Below, piece after piece: positions 16,201 to 25,587 of a stretch of 64,000 nucleotides of DNA. Each line of letters starts with the position of its first letter. Position 1 is the first letter of the stretch. Location: the NCBI GenBank assembly GCA_001797675.1, contig MGQB01000017.1, forward strand, positions 33,214 to 97,213. The letters are read 5' to 3'. Below the pieces are notes generated by a model that saw only the letters and a list, made by a program, of their open reading frames with translations, made no database searches and had not been told where the DNA came from. The translations under genes and the position numbers were made by a program. Source of the stretch: Deltaproteobacteria bacterium RBG_13_43_22 (GTDB lineage: Bacteria > Desulfobacterota > RBG-13-43-22).

Positions 16201-16662
16201 ATGAAAACTCAAAAATCAAGAAAAGCCATTTCTATGTTAATCATGGCAATATTTTTAGGGATGGGAACCTTTTCCTATGCCGATCAAACCGAGGCGGATA
16301 AGACGAAGCCTGAAGACCTGAAGGAAAAAGCGACGGAAACGTTTCAAGCTTTCAAAAAATTTACCACTGCTCAGCGGAATGAAGCCGTAAAGAAGGCCAA
16401 AGACGCTTTGGATGATCTGGACGCCCAAATCGACCATCTGGAATCGGAGCTTAATAAGAAATGGGATCAAATGGATCAAACGGCCCGCAAAAAGACCACG
16501 GATGCATTAACGACCCTCAGGAAACAACGCAACGTCGTCGCCGAATGGTACGGAGGCCTAAAACAGAGCTCCGGCAAGGCCTGGGAGGAGGTTAAGCAAG
16601 CTTTTGTGAAGAGCTACCAGGACCTTCGCGATGCTTTTATGAAGGCGCGGGGGGCATTCTAA
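16201..16662 (+). CDS. Exported alpha-helical coiled-coil protein
   Basis: The 153-residue precursor has a signal peptide (KAISMLIMAIFLGMGTFSYA with a likely cut after SYA). The mature part is almost wholly charged helix with heptad-like spacing (KKAKDALDDLDAQIDHLESELN). It is probably a periplasmic, apolipoprotein-like helical protein of unknown role; a resemblance to Sll1863-type stress proteins is only superficial. AATGGAGGGAAAAACAC provides a good ribosome site. It follows the MOP transporter by 51 bases in the same direction. Confidence 0.7.
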   Translation: MKTQKSRKAISMLIMAIFLGMGTFSYADQTEADKTKPEDLKEKATETFQAFKKFTTAQRNEAVKKAKDALDDLDAQIDHLESELNKKWDQMDQTARKKTTDALTTLRKQRNVVAEWYGGLKQSSGKAWEEVKQAFVKSYQDLRDAFMKARGAF

Positions 16663-16730
16663 GACAAGGAACGCCTTCACTGCCCCCTTTCCTCCCATCT
16701 AATTGGGAGAAGAACCACTTGTTTTTTTGG

Positions 16731-16759
16731 TTGACAAAAATTACTCAAAATGTTAAATT
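16731..16759 (+). promoter_or_regulatory. Promoter of rplU-rpmA
   Basis: TTGACA (16731-16736), a 17-base spacer and TAAATT (16754-16759) precede rplU in an AT-rich leader, as expected for a strongly expressed ribosomal operon. Confidence 0.6.
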
Positions 16760-16791
16760 TTTTATTTAAAAATTTTTATGAGGTAATATCC

Positions 16792-17106
16792 ATGTATGCC
16801 ATTATTCAAACCGGGGGAAAACAGTATCAGGTAGCCCCCGGAGATGTGATTCGGATCGAAACCTTAGAGGGCGAAAAAGGGGACACGGTTTCCATCCCCA
16901 AGGTGCTGTTCGTTGCCCGGGACCAGGAGATTCTGGTAGGCAAACCCTATCTGGAAGGAGTTTCCGTGGTTGGAGAAGTCCTTCATCAGGGCCGTGACCG
17001 GAAGATACTGATTTTTAAACATAAAAGAAGAAAAGGGTATAAGAAAATGGTCGGTCACCGGCAGCCTTATACCCAGTTTAAAATTAAAGAAATCCAAGGG
17101 GTTTAG
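16792..17106 (+). CDS. rplU: 50S ribosomal protein L21
   Basis: The 104-residue protein is L21 along its length: [18 protein letters not shown] at the start, the [19 protein letters not shown] middle and the RNA-binding tail [21 protein letters not shown]21 binds 23S rRNA early in large-subunit assembly. ATG 16792 is supported by GAGGT upstream and by family length; an in-frame ATG at 16750 would add leader-derived residues. It is followed by rpmA after ten bases, the conserved rplU-rpmA-obg order. Confidence 0.98.
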   Translation: MYAIIQTGGKQYQVAPGDVIRIETLEGEKGDTVSIPKVLFVARDQEILVGKPYLEGVSVVGEVLHQGRDRKILIFKHKRRKGYKKMVGHRQPYTQFKIKEIQGV

Positions 17107-17116
17107 AGGGGTTTAT

Positions 17117-17365
17117 ATGGCACATAAAAAAGCCGGGGGCAGTTCCAGAAACGGCAGGGATAGCGCGGGACAACGTTTTGGGGTCAAGCGATATGCCGGT
17201 CAGAAAGTCAAGGCCGGGAATATCCTGGTCCGGCAGGTCGGCACTCAGTTTCATCCGGGTGAAAATGTGGGGTTAGGAAAAGATTATACCATTTTTGCCA
17301 AAATAGATGGGGTGGTTACCTTCGAACGCTGGGGGAAAGACCGAAAAAGGATTAGCGTATATTAA
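17117..17365 (+). CDS. rpmA: 50S ribosomal protein L27
   Basis: The 82-residue protein opens [20 protein letters not shown], the flexible L27 tail that reaches the peptidyl transferase centre, and continues with [19 protein letters not shown] and [12 protein letters not shown]. The N terminus has no cleavable extension of the kind seen in Firmicutes. It is cotranscribed with rplU. Confidence 0.98.
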   Translation: MAHKKAGGSSRNGRDSAGQRFGVKRYAGQKVKAGNILVRQVGTQFHPGENVGLGKDYTIFAKIDGVVTFERWGKDRKRISVY

Positions 17366-17622
17366 ATCTCCGAAGGATTCAAGGATTGAAGCATTCCGAC
17401 TAAAAGTCGAGAGCTTCCCGGTAAGGTAAATATTATTTATTGAAATCTTCTTTTCTCGGCCCAAAAAGCATGGTCTTCGAAAAGCATCCCGGTCGAGGGG
17501 GCAGGGAAGGGCATTTCGCATTTTACCTTAATTTTTAAGTCCTTAAATTCTTTTGAGATATCCAACCGCGTCGGGTTAATTTTATCAAACCATAAATATT
17601 CATATTTTCCTTCCAGATATCT

Positions 17623-18648
17623 TTGAAATTCTTCGATGAGGCCAAAATTTTTGTTCGTTCCGGAGACGGGGGCAATGGCTGCCTCAGCTTTCGCCGGGAG
17701 AAGTTTAAACCCCGTGGGGGTCCGGATGGCGGCAACGGGGGTAAGGGCGGCGATATCCTGATTACCGCCTCGGCTCAGTGTCAGACCTTACAGGATTATC
17801 ACTTCCGACAGCATTTTAAGGCCCCCAAAGGAGCCCACGGTCAGGGAAATGACCGAAACGGCAGAAAGGGTCCGGACATTCGACTCATCGTTCCCTTAGG
17901 AACCCTGGTTCGAGAGGCGGAGACAGGACAGATCCTCGCTGATTTAATCACCGAAGGACAGACCTTTGCTGTTGCTCAGGGGGGAAGAGGGGGTAAGGGG
18001 AATAAACATTTTGCCACCGCCACCCATCGGACTCCGAGATTCGCCCAAAAAGGAGAGCCGGGCACCGAGGTCTGGTTGTTCCTGGAGCTGAAGGTATTGG
18101 CCCATATAGGGCTGGTAGGCCTGCCCAATGCCGGGAAATCTACCCTCCTTTCCAGGCTTTCAGCGGCCAAACCCAAAATCTCAGACTATCCTTTTACTAC
18201 TCTGACCCCCAACCTGGGGATTCTTGAAAATAATCATGGACAGCGCTTGACTATAGCCGATATTCCTGGGATTATTGCCGGTGCCAGCCAAGGGGCCGGC
18301 TTGGGGCTTAAATTCCTCAAGCACATTGAACGGACCCAGGTCTTGGTCTTTTTATTGGACGGCTCTCTAAAAGGGGAGGAACCTTACCTTTCCTATCAGA
18401 CCCTGGTTAAAGAAATGGAAGCCTATGATCCGGCTCTTTTGGCCAAACCACGGTTGGTTGTGGTCAACAAGATGGACCTGCCCTCATCGAAGGACAATTT
18501 TAAAAGGGTCCAGAATAACTTGAAAAAGCTTCGGTTGGATGCGATTTTTATATCGGCCAAAACCGGAGAAGGGATTCCCCTTTTGATTAATTACCTTTTT
18601 ATGGCCATTGAGACCAGGGACCATGAAGAATCAAAGCGAATTGATTGA
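17623..18648 (+). CDS. obgE: GTPase ObgE/CgtA
   Basis: Residues 1-158 are the glycine-rich Obg fold (KFFDEAKIFVRSGDGGNG, GGPDGGNGGKGGD) and the rest is the G domain: G1 GLPNAGKSTL, G3 DIPGI and G4 NKMD. ObgE acts in large-subunit maturation and the stringent response. At 341 residues it lacks the long C-terminal domain of some members. The start is TTG: family alignment places the first residue exactly there, and no ATG or good Shine-Dalgarno lies nearby, so initiation may be weak or structure-controlled. A 257-base gap separates it from rpmA. The proB ATG lies inside its last codons. Confidence 0.96.
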   Translation: MKFFDEAKIFVRSGDGGNGCLSFRREKFKPRGGPDGGNGGKGGDILITASAQCQTLQDYHFRQHFKAPKGAHGQGNDRNGRKGPDIRLIVPLGTLVREAETGQILADLITEGQTFAVAQGGRGGKGNKHFATATHRTPRFAQKGEPGTEVWLFLELKVLAHIGLVGLPNAGKSTLLSRLSAAKPKISDYPFTTLTPNLGILENNHGQRLTIADIPGIIAGASQGAGLGLKFLKHIERTQVLVFLLDGSLKGEEPYLSYQTLVKEMEAYDPALLAKPRLVVVNKMDLPSSKDNFKRVQNNLKKLRLDAIFISAKTGEGIPLLINYLFMAIETRDHEESKRID

Positions 18649-19780
18649 TCAACGGAAAGCCCTCTTTAAGGGGATAAAAAAAATCGTCATCAAAATCGGC
18701 AGTGCCGTCCTGACCGATAACGGGGTTTTACACCGTCCGGCGATTGCCCGCTTGGTCGACGAGGTTGCTTTTCTCAAAAAGAAAGGGTATCAAACGGCCA
18801 TGGTCAGTTCCGGGGCCATTGCTTCCGGGGTGGGAAAGATGGGCCTGGGCCGAAAACCGGACACCATTCCCCGAAAACAGGCCGTAGCGGCTATCGGACA
18901 AGGGAGCCTGATGCATGCTTATGAAGAAGCGTTCGATAGGCACCAAATGTTGGTGGCCCAGATCCTGCTGACCCGTGAAGATCTAACAAACCGGCAGCGG
19001 TATCTGAATGCCAACAATACCTTGATTACCCTCCTGGAATGGGGGATTATACCGATCATCAATGAAAATGATACGGTGGCGGTGGATGAAATCAAGTTCG
19101 GCGACAACGATAACCTTTCCGCCCTTATCGCCCATCTGATAGACAGTGACCTTTTAATCATTTTGACGGATACGGAAGGACTTTATGAGCGCGATCCGCG
19201 GGAAGATTCCAAGGCCCGTTTGATTTCTGTGGTGGAACATATTGATGGACAGGTCGTTGAATATACATCCAAATATTCAGGGGAATGGGGCTTGGGGGGG
19301 ATGCGCTCCAAAATTATGGCTGCTCGAAAGGCCACGGCCAGCGGTATTCCGGTGATTATAGCCAACGGAAGGAAAGAGGCGGTTTTAAAAGAGATCATAA
19401 AAGGGAAACCTCTGGGTACCCTTTTTCTCCCTGAAAAACCGACCTTACGCCGGAAGAAACATTGGATTGCCTTTACCCTCAAACCCAAAGGGGAACTTGT
19501 CGTGGATGAAGGGGCTCAAAAGGCCTTGATGGAAAAGGGTAAGAGTTTGCTCCCTTCCGGGGTTGTTGACGTGCACGGGCGTTTTGGGGTCGGGGCCTGT
19601 GTTCGTCTGGTGGATCAGAAAGCCGAGGGGATCGGAAAAGGGCTGGTCAATTATTCCTCTTCGGATATAATAAAAATCCGTGGATTGAAGACCTCGGAAA
19701 TTGAGAAACGGCTGGGGTTCAAACATACCGATGAGGTGATACACCGGGATAATATGGTTATAACCAAAACGGAAGGATAA
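18623..19780 (+). CDS. proB: Glutamate 5-kinase
   Basis: ProB phosphorylates glutamate in the first step of proline synthesis. The 385-residue protein has the amino-acid kinase domain (KIVIKIGSAVLTDNG, MVSSGAIASG, NENDTVAVDEIKFGDND, SGEWGLGGMRSKI) and a C-terminal PUA domain from about residue 285. ATG 18623 overlaps obgE by 26 bases, implying translational coupling. proA follows after a 205-base gap that contains a hairpin and a dispersed repeat. Confidence 0.97.
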   Translation: MKNQSELIDQRKALFKGIKKIVIKIGSAVLTDNGVLHRPAIARLVDEVAFLKKKGYQTAMVSSGAIASGVGKMGLGRKPDTIPRKQAVAAIGQGSLMHAYEEAFDRHQMLVAQILLTREDLTNRQRYLNANNTLITLLEWGIIPIINENDTVAVDEIKFGDNDNLSALIAHLIDSDLLIILTDTEGLYERDPREDSKARLISVVEHIDGQVVEYTSKYSGEWGLGGMRSKIMAARKATASGIPVIIANGRKEAVLKEIIKGKPLGTLFLPEKPTLRRKKHWIAFTLKPKGELVVDEGAQKALMEKGKSLLPSGVVDVHGRFGVGACVRLVDQKAEGIGKGLVNYSSSDIIKIRGLKTSEIEKRLGFKHTDEVIHRDNMVITKTEG

Positions 19781-19819
19781 ACCATTCGGCATTCAGCGTT
19801 GAGCGTTCGTTGACCATTT

Positions 19820-19859
19820 CACTTCTTTCTCCATCCTCAGTGGTGTGGGGAGAGAAGTG
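19820..19859. other. Hairpin between proB and proA
   Basis: CACTTCTTTCTCC (19820-19832) pairs with GGGGAGAGAAGTG (19847-19859) over 13 positions, two of them G-U, around a 14-base loop. No T-run follows, so it may be an mRNA-stability element rather than a terminator. Confidence 0.35.
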
Positions 19860-19904
19860 GCGGGGGAAACCACAAACCATAAAATTAAGAAAACATAAGA
19901 TCAA

Positions 19905-19970
19905 CTAGTTAAAAGATTTTATTCTGAATTCTGACTCCTGAATTCTGGATTTTCGATTTTTTTTTCGTAT
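19905..19970. repeat. Dispersed repeat of the GAATTCTGNNTCCTGAATTCTG type
   Basis: Upstream of proA, ATTCTGAATTCTGACTCCTG and GAATTCTGGATTTTCGATTTT repeat a short phrase. It belongs to the group of intergenic repeats with a GAAATCC/GGATTTC vocabulary also seen at 33799-33966 and 57160-57345. Confidence 0.4.
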
Positions 19971-19985
19971 TAAGGGAGATTTTCG

Positions 19986-21251
19986 ATGGACCTTAAAAAC
20001 CAAATTCTTCAGATAGCCGAAAACGCCAAAGAGGCTTGTCCGGTCCTGGGTGGGTTGAATTCCAGGCAAAAGAACCGGGTATTGGAACGAATGGCCCAAA
20101 CTTTACTCAAACAATCCAGGACCATCCTGAAAGAAAACAAAAAAGACCTGGAACAGGCCGAGAAAACCGGGCATCCCAATGCCTTTCTCGACCGCCTTCG
20201 CTTGACCGAGGAAACTCTCAAGGAAATGGCCCTGGGGCTTCAGGAAGTTGCCCTGTTACCCGATCCGGTCGGGGAAGTGAGCGGTTTGTGGACCCGCCCG
20301 AACGGACTGCAGGTGGGTCGCATGCGCATCCCCTTGGGGGTCATCGGATTCATTTACGAATCCCGACCCAATGTAACCGTGGATGCAGCCGGGCTTTGTC
20401 TGAAATCCGGCAATGCCGTCATCCTTAAAGGCGGGAGCGAAGCCATCCGGTCCAACCTGGTCTTAACCAAATCACTTCAAGAATGTCTGATTCAGGAAGG
20501 GATTCCCCAAGGGGCCGTTCAGACCATACCGACCACGGATCGGGAGGCCACAGCCGAATTGTTGAAATTGGAAGAATACATCGATTTGGTGATTCCAAGG
20601 GGCGGGGAGGGCTTGATCCGAATGGTAACGGCCCAGGCCCGTATGCCGGTTCTGAAGCACTATAAAGGGGTTTGCCATATTTTCGTCGATCAGGGGGCGG
20701 ATATCCCGATGGCTTACCAGATCTGTATGAACGCCAAGATCCAACGCCCCGGGGTCTGCAATGCCATGGAAACCCTTCTGGTCCATAAGGAAACAGCCAA
20801 AGAATTCCTGCCCGGTATGGCGCATCGGCTCCGACAAGAAGGGGTGGAAATACGGGGCTGTCCCGCCACCCTTAAAATCATCGGGAAGGGAAAGGGGATT
20901 CGGGAAGCCAAGGAAGCGGATTGGTATGAAGAATATCTGGATCTGATCCTGGCGGTCCGGGTGGTGGGAAGTCTGAAAGAGGCCGTTGCTCATATTCATC
21001 AGTATGGGTCAAAACATACGGAAGCGATCATTACCCGGGATTACGAGCGGGCTCATGAGTTTTTAAAATCCGTTGATTCTTCGGTCGTTCTGGTCAACGC
21101 TTCGACCCGTTTCAACGATGGGTTTCAATTGGGTCTTGGGGCGGAAATCGGGATCAGCACCTCCAAACTGCATGCCTTCGGTCCTATGGGTTTAAATGAA
21201 TTGACAACCACCAAGTTTATTGTTTTTGGACAGGGACAGGTGAGGAGTTGA
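19986..21251 (+). CDS. proA: Gamma-glutamyl phosphate reductase
   Basis: ProA reduces gamma-glutamyl phosphate to the semialdehyde with NADPH. The 421-residue protein shows the aldehyde-dehydrogenase fold: [20 protein letters not shown] for the nucleotide, [11 protein letters not shown], the catalytic Cys in [13 protein letters not shown], and [20 protein letters not shown] near the C terminus. AAGGGAGATTTTCG precedes the ATG. It is separated from proB by repeats but keeps the proB-proA order. Confidence 0.97.
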   Translation: MDLKNQILQIAENAKEACPVLGGLNSRQKNRVLERMAQTLLKQSRTILKENKKDLEQAEKTGHPNAFLDRLRLTEETLKEMALGLQEVALLPDPVGEVSGLWTRPNGLQVGRMRIPLGVIGFIYESRPNVTVDAAGLCLKSGNAVILKGGSEAIRSNLVLTKSLQECLIQEGIPQGAVQTIPTTDREATAELLKLEEYIDLVIPRGGEGLIRMVTAQARMPVLKHYKGVCHIFVDQGADIPMAYQICMNAKIQRPGVCNAMETLLVHKETAKEFLPGMAHRLRQEGVEIRGCPATLKIIGKGKGIREAKEADWYEEYLDLILAVRVVGSLKEAVAHIHQYGSKHTEAIITRDYERAHEFLKSVDSSVVLVNASTRFNDGFQLGLGAEIGISTSKLHAFGPMGLNELTTTKFIVFGQGQVRS

Positions 21252-21252
21252 A

Positions 21253-21350
21253 TAATTAGGCAATAGCCGATAGGCAAAGGGCAACAGAGACGAAGGGCTA
21301 TCTAGCAAGAAAATATGGTACAAGGTATAAGGTACAAGGTTCAAGGTTCA
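21253..21350. repeat. Dispersed repeats at the 5' end of nadD
   Basis: GGCAATAGCCGATAGGCAAA (21260s) resembles the repeat at 8255-8350. It is followed by GGTACAAGGTATAAGGTACA and AGGTTCAAGGTTCAAAG, a simple AAGGT phrase that runs into the annotated nadD frame. Confidence 0.5.
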
Positions 21351-22082
21351 AAGACCAGCACGGTCCCGAAACCTATTTCGGTTTTTGGCGAAAAAACCTC
21401 CTCCCCGCAATCCACCATCGCCAATCCGAAATCGCTACGCTTGGGTTTGTTCGGAGGGGCCTTTAATCCCATTCATTTGGGTCACCTCAGGGCCGCAACC
21501 GAAATTCAGGAGGCCTTTTCTTTGAGTCGGATCTTGTTTATTCCCACGGCTGTTCCGCCCCACAAAGTAACCTGGAACTTGCTTCCCTTTGCCCATCGTT
21601 TGAAGATGGTCCGTCTGGCCATTGCCGGACATCCTTTTTTAAAAGCCTCGGACATAGAAAAAAAAAGGGGAGGAAAATCCTATTCCATCCGGACATTGCG
21701 TTATTTTAAACAGACTTTTGGGCCCAAGGTGGAGCTTTTTTTTATCATCGGGATAGACGCTTTTTTGGAGATCAACACCTGGAGAGAGTATTGTAATCTA
21801 TTTAAGTTATGTCATTTTGTGGTCATGGATCGTCCGGGATACCACCGGAACCGTATCCAGGAATTTCTTCTTCGGGAAATTGATCCCGATATAATTTATT
21901 TTCCCAAAGAAAATCGTTTTCTGCACCCCAGCGGGTTGTCAATCTATCTATTCTCCATAACCCTGATGGATATTTCCTCAACCCGGATTCGCCGGCTCCG
22001 GCAGATAAATCAGTCCATCCGGTATCTCTTGCCTGAACCGGTGGAAGACTATATAATCCGGAGAAATTTTTATGTCCCCTAA
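21315..22082 (+). CDS. nadD: Nicotinate-nucleotide adenylyltransferase
   Basis: NadD adenylates nicotinate mononucleotide in NAD synthesis. The nucleotidyltransferase signature GLFGGAFNPIHLGHLRAA and the C-terminal ISSTRIRRL motif are clear. The start is doubtful: ATG 21315 gives 255 residues, but the first 42 (MVQGIRYKVQGSK...) are translated from dispersed-repeat DNA. Family N termini begin just before GLFGG, where TTG 21441 stands, though without a visible ribosome site. The gene may use an unusual start or really carry the extension. It overlaps rsfS by 11 bases. Confidence 0.9.
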   Translation: MVQGIRYKVQGSKTSTVPKPISVFGEKTSSPQSTIANPKSLRLGLFGGAFNPIHLGHLRAATEIQEAFSLSRILFIPTAVPPHKVTWNLLPFAHRLKMVRLAIAGHPFLKASDIEKKRGGKSYSIRTLRYFKQTFGPKVELFFIIGIDAFLEINTWREYCNLFKLCHFVVMDRPGYHRNRIQEFLLREIDPDIIYFPKENRFLHPSGLSIYLFSITLMDISSTRIRRLRQINQSIRYLLPEPVEDYIIRRNFYVP

Positions 22083-22464
22083 ACGTTCCCCCAAATGGTC
22101 CGCTCAGGAAAAGGCCCTGTTGATGGCCCGTGCGGCCCTTCAAAAAAAACCCCGGGATCCTGTTTTGCTCGAAGTGGGGGAAAGCTGTTCCTTTGCCGAT
22201 TTTTTTTTGATTTTAAGCGGAACCTCAACCCGCCAGACCCAGGCCCTGGCCGGTCATTTGGAAGAGACATTAAGAAAACAGGGAATCCGCCCCCGGGGGA
22301 TAGAAGGGATGGAAACGGGACACTGGATTTTAATGGATTACGATGAAGTCATCGTCCATATCTTTTACGAGTCGGTCAGAGAATTCTACGATTTGGAAGG
22401 ATTGTGGATAGAAGCCCGGCACCTACCCCTCTTTTCGGACGATTCCCTTCCCGAGGTGTCGTAA
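22072..22464 (+). CDS. rsfS: Ribosomal silencing factor RsfS
   Basis: RsfS (130 residues) binds L14 and blocks subunit joining when nutrients are low. Family landmarks are KKPRDPVLLEVGE, SFADFFLILSGTSTRQTQAL, GIEGMETGHWILMDYDEVIV and HIFYESVREFYDLEGLW. The ATG overlaps the end of nadD, and TAATG couples it to gpmI, so nadD, rsfS and gpmI form one tight operon. Confidence 0.96.
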   Translation: MSPKRSPKWSAQEKALLMARAALQKKPRDPVLLEVGESCSFADFFLILSGTSTRQTQALAGHLEETLRKQGIRPRGIEGMETGHWILMDYDEVIVHIFYESVREFYDLEGLWIEARHLPLFSDDSLPEVS

Positions 22465-24014
22465 TGTCTCCCCACCCTCTTATCCTCATAATCTTGGACG
22501 GTTGGGGCATAGGTCCGATTTATTCGGGAAATGCCGTGGCCTTGGCCCGAACCCCGGTTTTGGACCTTCTATTTAATACCTGGCCTCATGCGAAACTGAA
22601 ATGTTGGGGTGAATCGGTCGGTCTGCCAGAGGGACAAATGGGCAATTCCGAAGTGGGTCATCTTAACCTTGGGGCCGGTCGTATTGTCTATCAGGATATA
22701 ACCCGAATTGACCGGGCCATCCGAAGAGGTGATTTTTTTACCCATCCGGGGTTGCTGGAAATAATTCGGCGTTGCCGGGACGAGGGAACAACGCTTCATC
22801 TCCTGGGCCTGGTTTCGGATGGCGGGGTTCACAGTCATATAAATCATCTTTTGGCTTTACTCCGTTTGGCTAAAAAAGAAAAATTGGAGCGGGTCATGAT
22901 CCAGGTCATCACTGACGGACGCGACACCCCTCCCCAGATGGGTCTGGAGTTCATACGTCAATTACAGGAACAGGTTCAGGCAATCGGTGTGGGCCGGATT
23001 GCCACTATCTGCGGACGGTTCTATGCCATGGATCGGGACAATCGCTGGGAACGGGTGGAAAAGGCCTTTCGGGCCTTGACCGAAGGGGAAGGGATTCCTG
23101 ACCCCGATCCTGTTCAAGCCATCCAGGAAGCCTACCAACATGGCGAAACGGATGAATTTATTGCCCCACGCATTTTGACGGGAGGGACCGGCCTCCCAAT
23201 AGGAATCATTCGAGATAACGATGCCGTTTTGTTCTTTAACTTCCGGGCTGACCGGGCCAGGGAGATCACCCGGGCCTTTATCGAGCAGGACTTTAAACCC
23301 TTTTCGGTTTCAAGGCGTCCCAGGATCGCCAGGTTTATGACCATGACCGAATACGATTCCCGTTTTTATCCTAGAGTAGAAGTGGCTTTTCCACCCCAAA
23401 ATTTGGTCCATACTCTGGGAGAAACCATCAGTCGTCAGGGGATCCTTCAGCTCCGGATTGCCGAGACGGAAAAGTATGCCCATGTGACCTATTTTTTCAA
23501 CGGGGGGATAGAAACCCCCTTCCCGTTGGAGGAACGCTGTTTGATCCCTTCTGCCAAGGAAGTACCCACTTATGATTTAAAACCCGCCATGAGCGCCCCG
23601 GAAGTGACCCAGGAGGTCATCAACCGGATAAGATCGGATCGCTATGGATTTATCGTTTTGAATTTTGCCAATCTGGATATGGTCGGCCATACCGGCAAAT
23701 TGGAAGCAGCCATCCGGGCCTGTGAGGTGGTGGATTCCTGTTTGGAGCAGGTGATCTCGGAAGGTGCCGATCATGGAGGCATTTTTTTGATCACCGGGGA
23801 TCACGGCAATGCCGAGGAAATGATCGACCGTAAAAACGGAGAGCCCCATACGGCCCATACTTCAGCCAACCCGGTTCCGGTTTTATTAATCAATCCGGAG
23901 CGGCCCCAAGTGCGGCTGAAAAACGGGATCCTGGCTGATGTGGCTCCAACGATACTGGCACTTTTAAATATCCCGATTCCGGAGGAGATGACCGGAACCT
24001 GTCTGATCGAATAA
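22464..24014 (+). CDS. gpmI: 2,3-bisphosphoglycerate-independent phosphoglycerate mutase
   Basis: GpmI interconverts 3- and 2-phosphoglycerate with two manganese ions. The 516-residue protein has the N-terminal metal site LIIILDGWGIG-type segment, the phosphorylated Ser in QMGNSEVGHLNLGAGR, the ITDGRDTPP and CGRFYAMDRDNRWERVEKA motifs of the inserted domain, and the second metal site in ITGDHGNAEEM. The start is set at ATG 22464, which shares an A with the rsfS stop (TAATG). An in-frame earlier start would lie inside rsfS. Confidence 0.97.
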   Translation: MSPHPLILIILDGWGIGPIYSGNAVALARTPVLDLLFNTWPHAKLKCWGESVGLPEGQMGNSEVGHLNLGAGRIVYQDITRIDRAIRRGDFFTHPGLLEIIRRCRDEGTTLHLLGLVSDGGVHSHINHLLALLRLAKKEKLERVMIQVITDGRDTPPQMGLEFIRQLQEQVQAIGVGRIATICGRFYAMDRDNRWERVEKAFRALTEGEGIPDPDPVQAIQEAYQHGETDEFIAPRILTGGTGLPIGIIRDNDAVLFFNFRADRAREITRAFIEQDFKPFSVSRRPRIARFMTMTEYDSRFYPRVEVAFPPQNLVHTLGETISRQGILQLRIAETEKYAHVTYFFNGGIETPFPLEERCLIPSAKEVPTYDLKPAMSAPEVTQEVINRIRSDRYGFIVLNFANLDMVGHTGKLEAAIRACEVVDSCLEQVISEGADHGGIFLITGDHGNAEEMIDRKNGEPHTAHTSANPVPVLLINPERPQVRLKNGILADVAPTILALLNIPIPEEMTGTCLIE

Positions 24015-24015
24015 A

Positions 24016-24118
24016 AAATTGGATGCAGGATGCAAGAGGCCGGATGCAGGATACAGGAAGAGCGATGGATGGAGGTTTTGTTTTAGCCTGGATCTCTCAT
24101 CGTGCATCCTGATTCAAG
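24016..24118. repeat. Dispersed repeat of the GGATGCAGGATGCA type
   Basis: GGATGCAGGATGCAAGAGG and CGGATGCAGGATACAGG are followed by the partly complementary GTGCATCCTGATTC near 24100, so the gap between gpmI and the M48 gene is mostly a foldable repeat. Confidence 0.45.
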
Positions 24119-24134
24119 GTTTATAAGGAATTGG

Positions 24135-25568
24135 ATGCGGAAAATTTTTCTTAAAATATTTTTTGGATTTATCGGGTTCCTCCTGTTTTTTCTTCCCAAT
24201 CCCTGGATGCTTTTCAAGGCAGGGGATGTTTTTGCCCTGACCATCGGGGAGGAACGAACATTGGGGGAAGAGGTAGTCCAAGAGGTGGAAAGAAAATTTT
24301 CCATGATCCGGGATCCCCTGATTCTGGAATATGTTAATACCCTTGGGCAGGAGATTCTCAAACAAGCCGGACCTCAGCCTTACCCTTTTCGTTTTTACCT
24401 TTTTAAAGATCCCCAATTGAATGCCTTTTCTGTTCCCGGAGGGCATATCTTTGTCTCGACCGGTCTTTTGGAAATCATGGACTCGGAGGGTGAACTGGCC
24501 GGCTTACTCGGGCACGAAATCGCCCATGTCACCCGCCACCACATTTCCAACCAGATAGAAAAGCAAAAAAAGATCGGTCTGGCAACGATGGCCGCAGCCT
24601 TGCTCGGTGTTTTTGCCGGGGACCCCAGAATAGCCGGTGCCGTGATTACCGGTTCTATGGCCACCGCACAGACCTTGTTTCTAAAATACAGCCGAGAAGA
24701 CGAAGGGGAGGCGGATAATTATGGATTTAAATATATGTCCAAGGCGGGGTTCGATCCCAAGACAATGATCGATTTACTCGACAAGCTTCGACGCTGGGGA
24801 TCTTTTGGTTCGGAAGGGATCCCGGCCTATATGCAGACCCATCCGCTGACCGGAGACCGCATGTCCCATATCGAAAATTTATTGCACCAGTATGCGGATC
24901 AGGGTCACTGGGGGCGCAAGAGTTCCGATGAATTCCGCCGCATCCTGACCATCATCCTGACCAAATATGGGGACTTACAAAGGGCCCAAAATCATTTTCA
25001 GTCCTGGTCCAAGGACGCTCAATCTTTATTTTGGGTCCATTATGGTCAGGGCTGGATTGATATCCGGGAAGGGAGATTTGATGGAGCCGCCGGTCAATTC
25101 GAAAAGGCATTAACCATAAGGCCACAGGACACTTTTGTTTTAAGAGACCTGGGGCAGGTCTTGTTGTTGAAAGGGGATTTGGAACAGGCTGTTCAAAAAC
25201 TGAGTCAGGCCTCCGTTCTTGATCCCAAAGACGGGACCACTGCCTTTTTCCTGGCCCGGGCTTATCAGGAAAAGGGGGAAAACCAGTTGGCCCTGGAAAA
25301 CTTTCAAAGGGCCATGAATCTCGGTATGGAAGGTGAAGATCTTTATCACTATTTGGGGATTACCTACGGAAACTTGAACGATCTCGGACCGGCCCATTAT
25401 TATTTCGGTAAAATGTTCAAAATAAAGGGAGACCGGGGGAAAGCCATGTTTCATTTCCAAACCGCCTTGAGATATGTTGAAAAAGATCCACGGCAGAAAG
25501 AACGGATTGAAAAAGAAATCAAAAACCTTGATCCGGGAAAAACAAGGGAAAAGAAACCCGATCATTGA
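24135..25568 (+). CDS. M48-family metalloprotease with TPR repeats (BepA-like)
   Basis: The 477-residue protein begins with a signal sequence (IFLKIFFGFIGFLLFF ... FAL), followed by an M48 zinc peptidase domain with GHEIAHVTRHH and the third ligand in EDEGEADNYGF. About five TPR-like repeats follow (AAGQFEKALTIRP, AVQKLSQASVLDP, ALENFQRAMNLG). BepA-type proteases act in the periplasm on outer-membrane protein assembly. ATG 24135 follows AAGGAATTGG; a GTG at 24102 would add 11 repeat-derived residues. A decayed copy of its last codons is found at 30434-30491. Confidence 0.9.
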   Translation: MRKIFLKIFFGFIGFLLFFLPNPWMLFKAGDVFALTIGEERTLGEEVVQEVERKFSMIRDPLILEYVNTLGQEILKQAGPQPYPFRFYLFKDPQLNAFSVPGGHIFVSTGLLEIMDSEGELAGLLGHEIAHVTRHHISNQIEKQKKIGLATMAAALLGVFAGDPRIAGAVITGSMATAQTLFLKYSREDEGEADNYGFKYMSKAGFDPKTMIDLLDKLRRWGSFGSEGIPAYMQTHPLTGDRMSHIENLLHQYADQGHWGRKSSDEFRRILTIILTKYGDLQRAQNHFQSWSKDAQSLFWVHYGQGWIDIREGRFDGAAGQFEKALTIRPQDTFVLRDLGQVLLLKGDLEQAVQKLSQASVLDPKDGTTAFFLARAYQEKGENQLALENFQRAMNLGMEGEDLYHYLGITYGNLNDLGPAHYYFGKMFKIKGDRGKAMFHFQTALRYVEKDPRQKERIEKEIKNLDPGKTREKKPDH

Positions 25569-25587
25569 AAACCGGGAAATTGCCTAA

